From Bacteroidota bacterium (GTDB lineage Bacteria > Bacteroidota > Bacteroidia > Flavobacteriales_F > PHOS-HE28), in assembly GCA_963169595.1 (NCBI GenBank), contig CAUJFM010000328.1, forward strand, positions 1-6,187: a stretch of 6,187 nt of DNA, read 5' to 3'. Below the pieces are notes generated by a model. That model saw only the letters and a list, made by a program, of their open reading frames with translations, searched no databases and was not told the DNA's origin. Below, piece after piece: positions 5,777 to 6,187 of the stretch; within the stretch, counting starts at the first letter, position 1, and every line of letters starts with the position of its first letter. Both the position numbers and the translations under genes were made by a program.

Positions 5777-6187
5777 ATGCCCTTTGCACCTTCGGGAGCG
5801 GCCCGCCAGCTGCTCCTGCTCGCGCTGTTGTTCGCAGATCTCCCGGTGTGGGCCCAAGTGCACGGACGGTTGTCCCTGCTGGGCGGAGCACAGGCCTTGT
5901 GGATGCCGGACCCCTTGGGAGTGGGCAATGGTGCGATGACCGGTCGCACGGTGCGCGGGTCGGGATACCTGCTCGGCGCGGCGATCGAGCTCGAAGGGCG
6001 ATCGCCCTGGATCCTGCGGGTGGAGCTGCATGGCTCCGAGCGCCGTACGGTGATGCAAGTGAACGAATCCTCCATCATTCACGCGGGCACCGACATCGGT
6101 CCCACGATCGATGACGGTCTGCGCACCCATCGCCTTCACTCCCTGGTGCTGCCCGTGCTCCTTTCCACCGAGCCGTGGCCGGGTTTC
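5777..6187 (+). CDS. Secreted protein, probable outer-membrane beta-barrel (PorT-like), partial
   Basis: The frame from ATG 5777 is open for 137 codons to the window edge, so the C-terminus is missing. A signal peptide is clear: Arg10, a leucine-rich core at 11-19 and likely cleavage after VWA at 24-26. The mature part alternates glycine-rich and amphipathic stretches such as GRLSLLGGAQALW (30-42) and GSGYLLGAAIELEG (61-74). The later LHSLVLPVLLS (120-130) resembles the strand in PorT/OMP_b-brl_2 proteins that carries a conserved LxxPLLL-like motif. An eight-stranded outer-membrane barrel is therefore the best guess, though not certain from half a protein. GGAGG at 5770-5774 lies only two bases before the ATG, closer than usual; the next Met (residue 43) is past the signal peptide, which supports this start. 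It may be co-transcribed with ychF, since no promoter box is seen in the 43-base gap. Confidence 0.7.
   Translation, partial: MPFAPSGAARQLLLLALLFADLPVWAQVHGRLSLLGGAQALWMPDPLGVGNGAMTGRTVRGSGYLLGAAIELEGRSPWILRVELHGSERRTVMQVNESSIIHAGTDIGPTIDDGLRTHRLHSLVLPVLLSTEPWPGF

Noticed and set aside
4489..6078. A 529-codon open frame on the minus strand opposite ychF
   Set aside because: ychF on the other strand is unmistakable. The antisense product is low-complexity and shows no family motif.

Overview
The window looks like chromosomal DNA from a GC-rich member of the Bacteroidota, probably on the Flavobacteriales side. This is inferred from several traits: transketolase split into two genes, near-absence of well-spaced Shine-Dalgarno sites, TAnnTTTG-type -7 promoter boxes, an ECF sigma factor followed by a single-membrane-pass protein with a DPF..PEGFFE N-terminus, and a PorT-like outer-membrane protein. 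No gene names a species, so the lineage is a reasoned guess.

Minus strand, 4322 down to 1: one tightly packed gene string, probably an operon. In transcription order it holds the thiamine-diphosphate-binding half of transketolase (4322-3444), a secreted von Willebrand factor A (VWA) protein (about 3382-1964), the pyrimidine-binding half of transketolase (1958-1005), an ECF RNA polymerase sigma factor (982-404, TTG start), and a membrane-anchored protein that may be its anti-sigma partner (398 to beyond the left edge). Gaps are 4-61, 5, 22 and 5 bases. A likely promoter box lies at 4349-4342.

Spacer 4323-4635: 313 bases between divergent operons with no convincing protein gene. It holds the two outward-facing candidate promoter boxes, an AT-rich patch (about 4384-4398), a 7-bp inverted repeat (4498-4530) and a perfect 12-bp hairpin with a 5-base loop (4540-4568).

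Plus strand, 4636 to 6187: ychF, encoding the universally conserved Obg-like P-loop ATPase/GTPase. After 43 bases comes the start of a secreted, probably beta-barrel outer-membrane protein that runs off the right edge.

The two transketolase halves should form one enzyme of the non-oxidative pentose phosphate pathway. The most unusual thing here is the exported VWA protein placed between them, with the sigma factor module downstream on what may be the same transcript. No mobile element, CRISPR array, tRNA or rRNA was seen.
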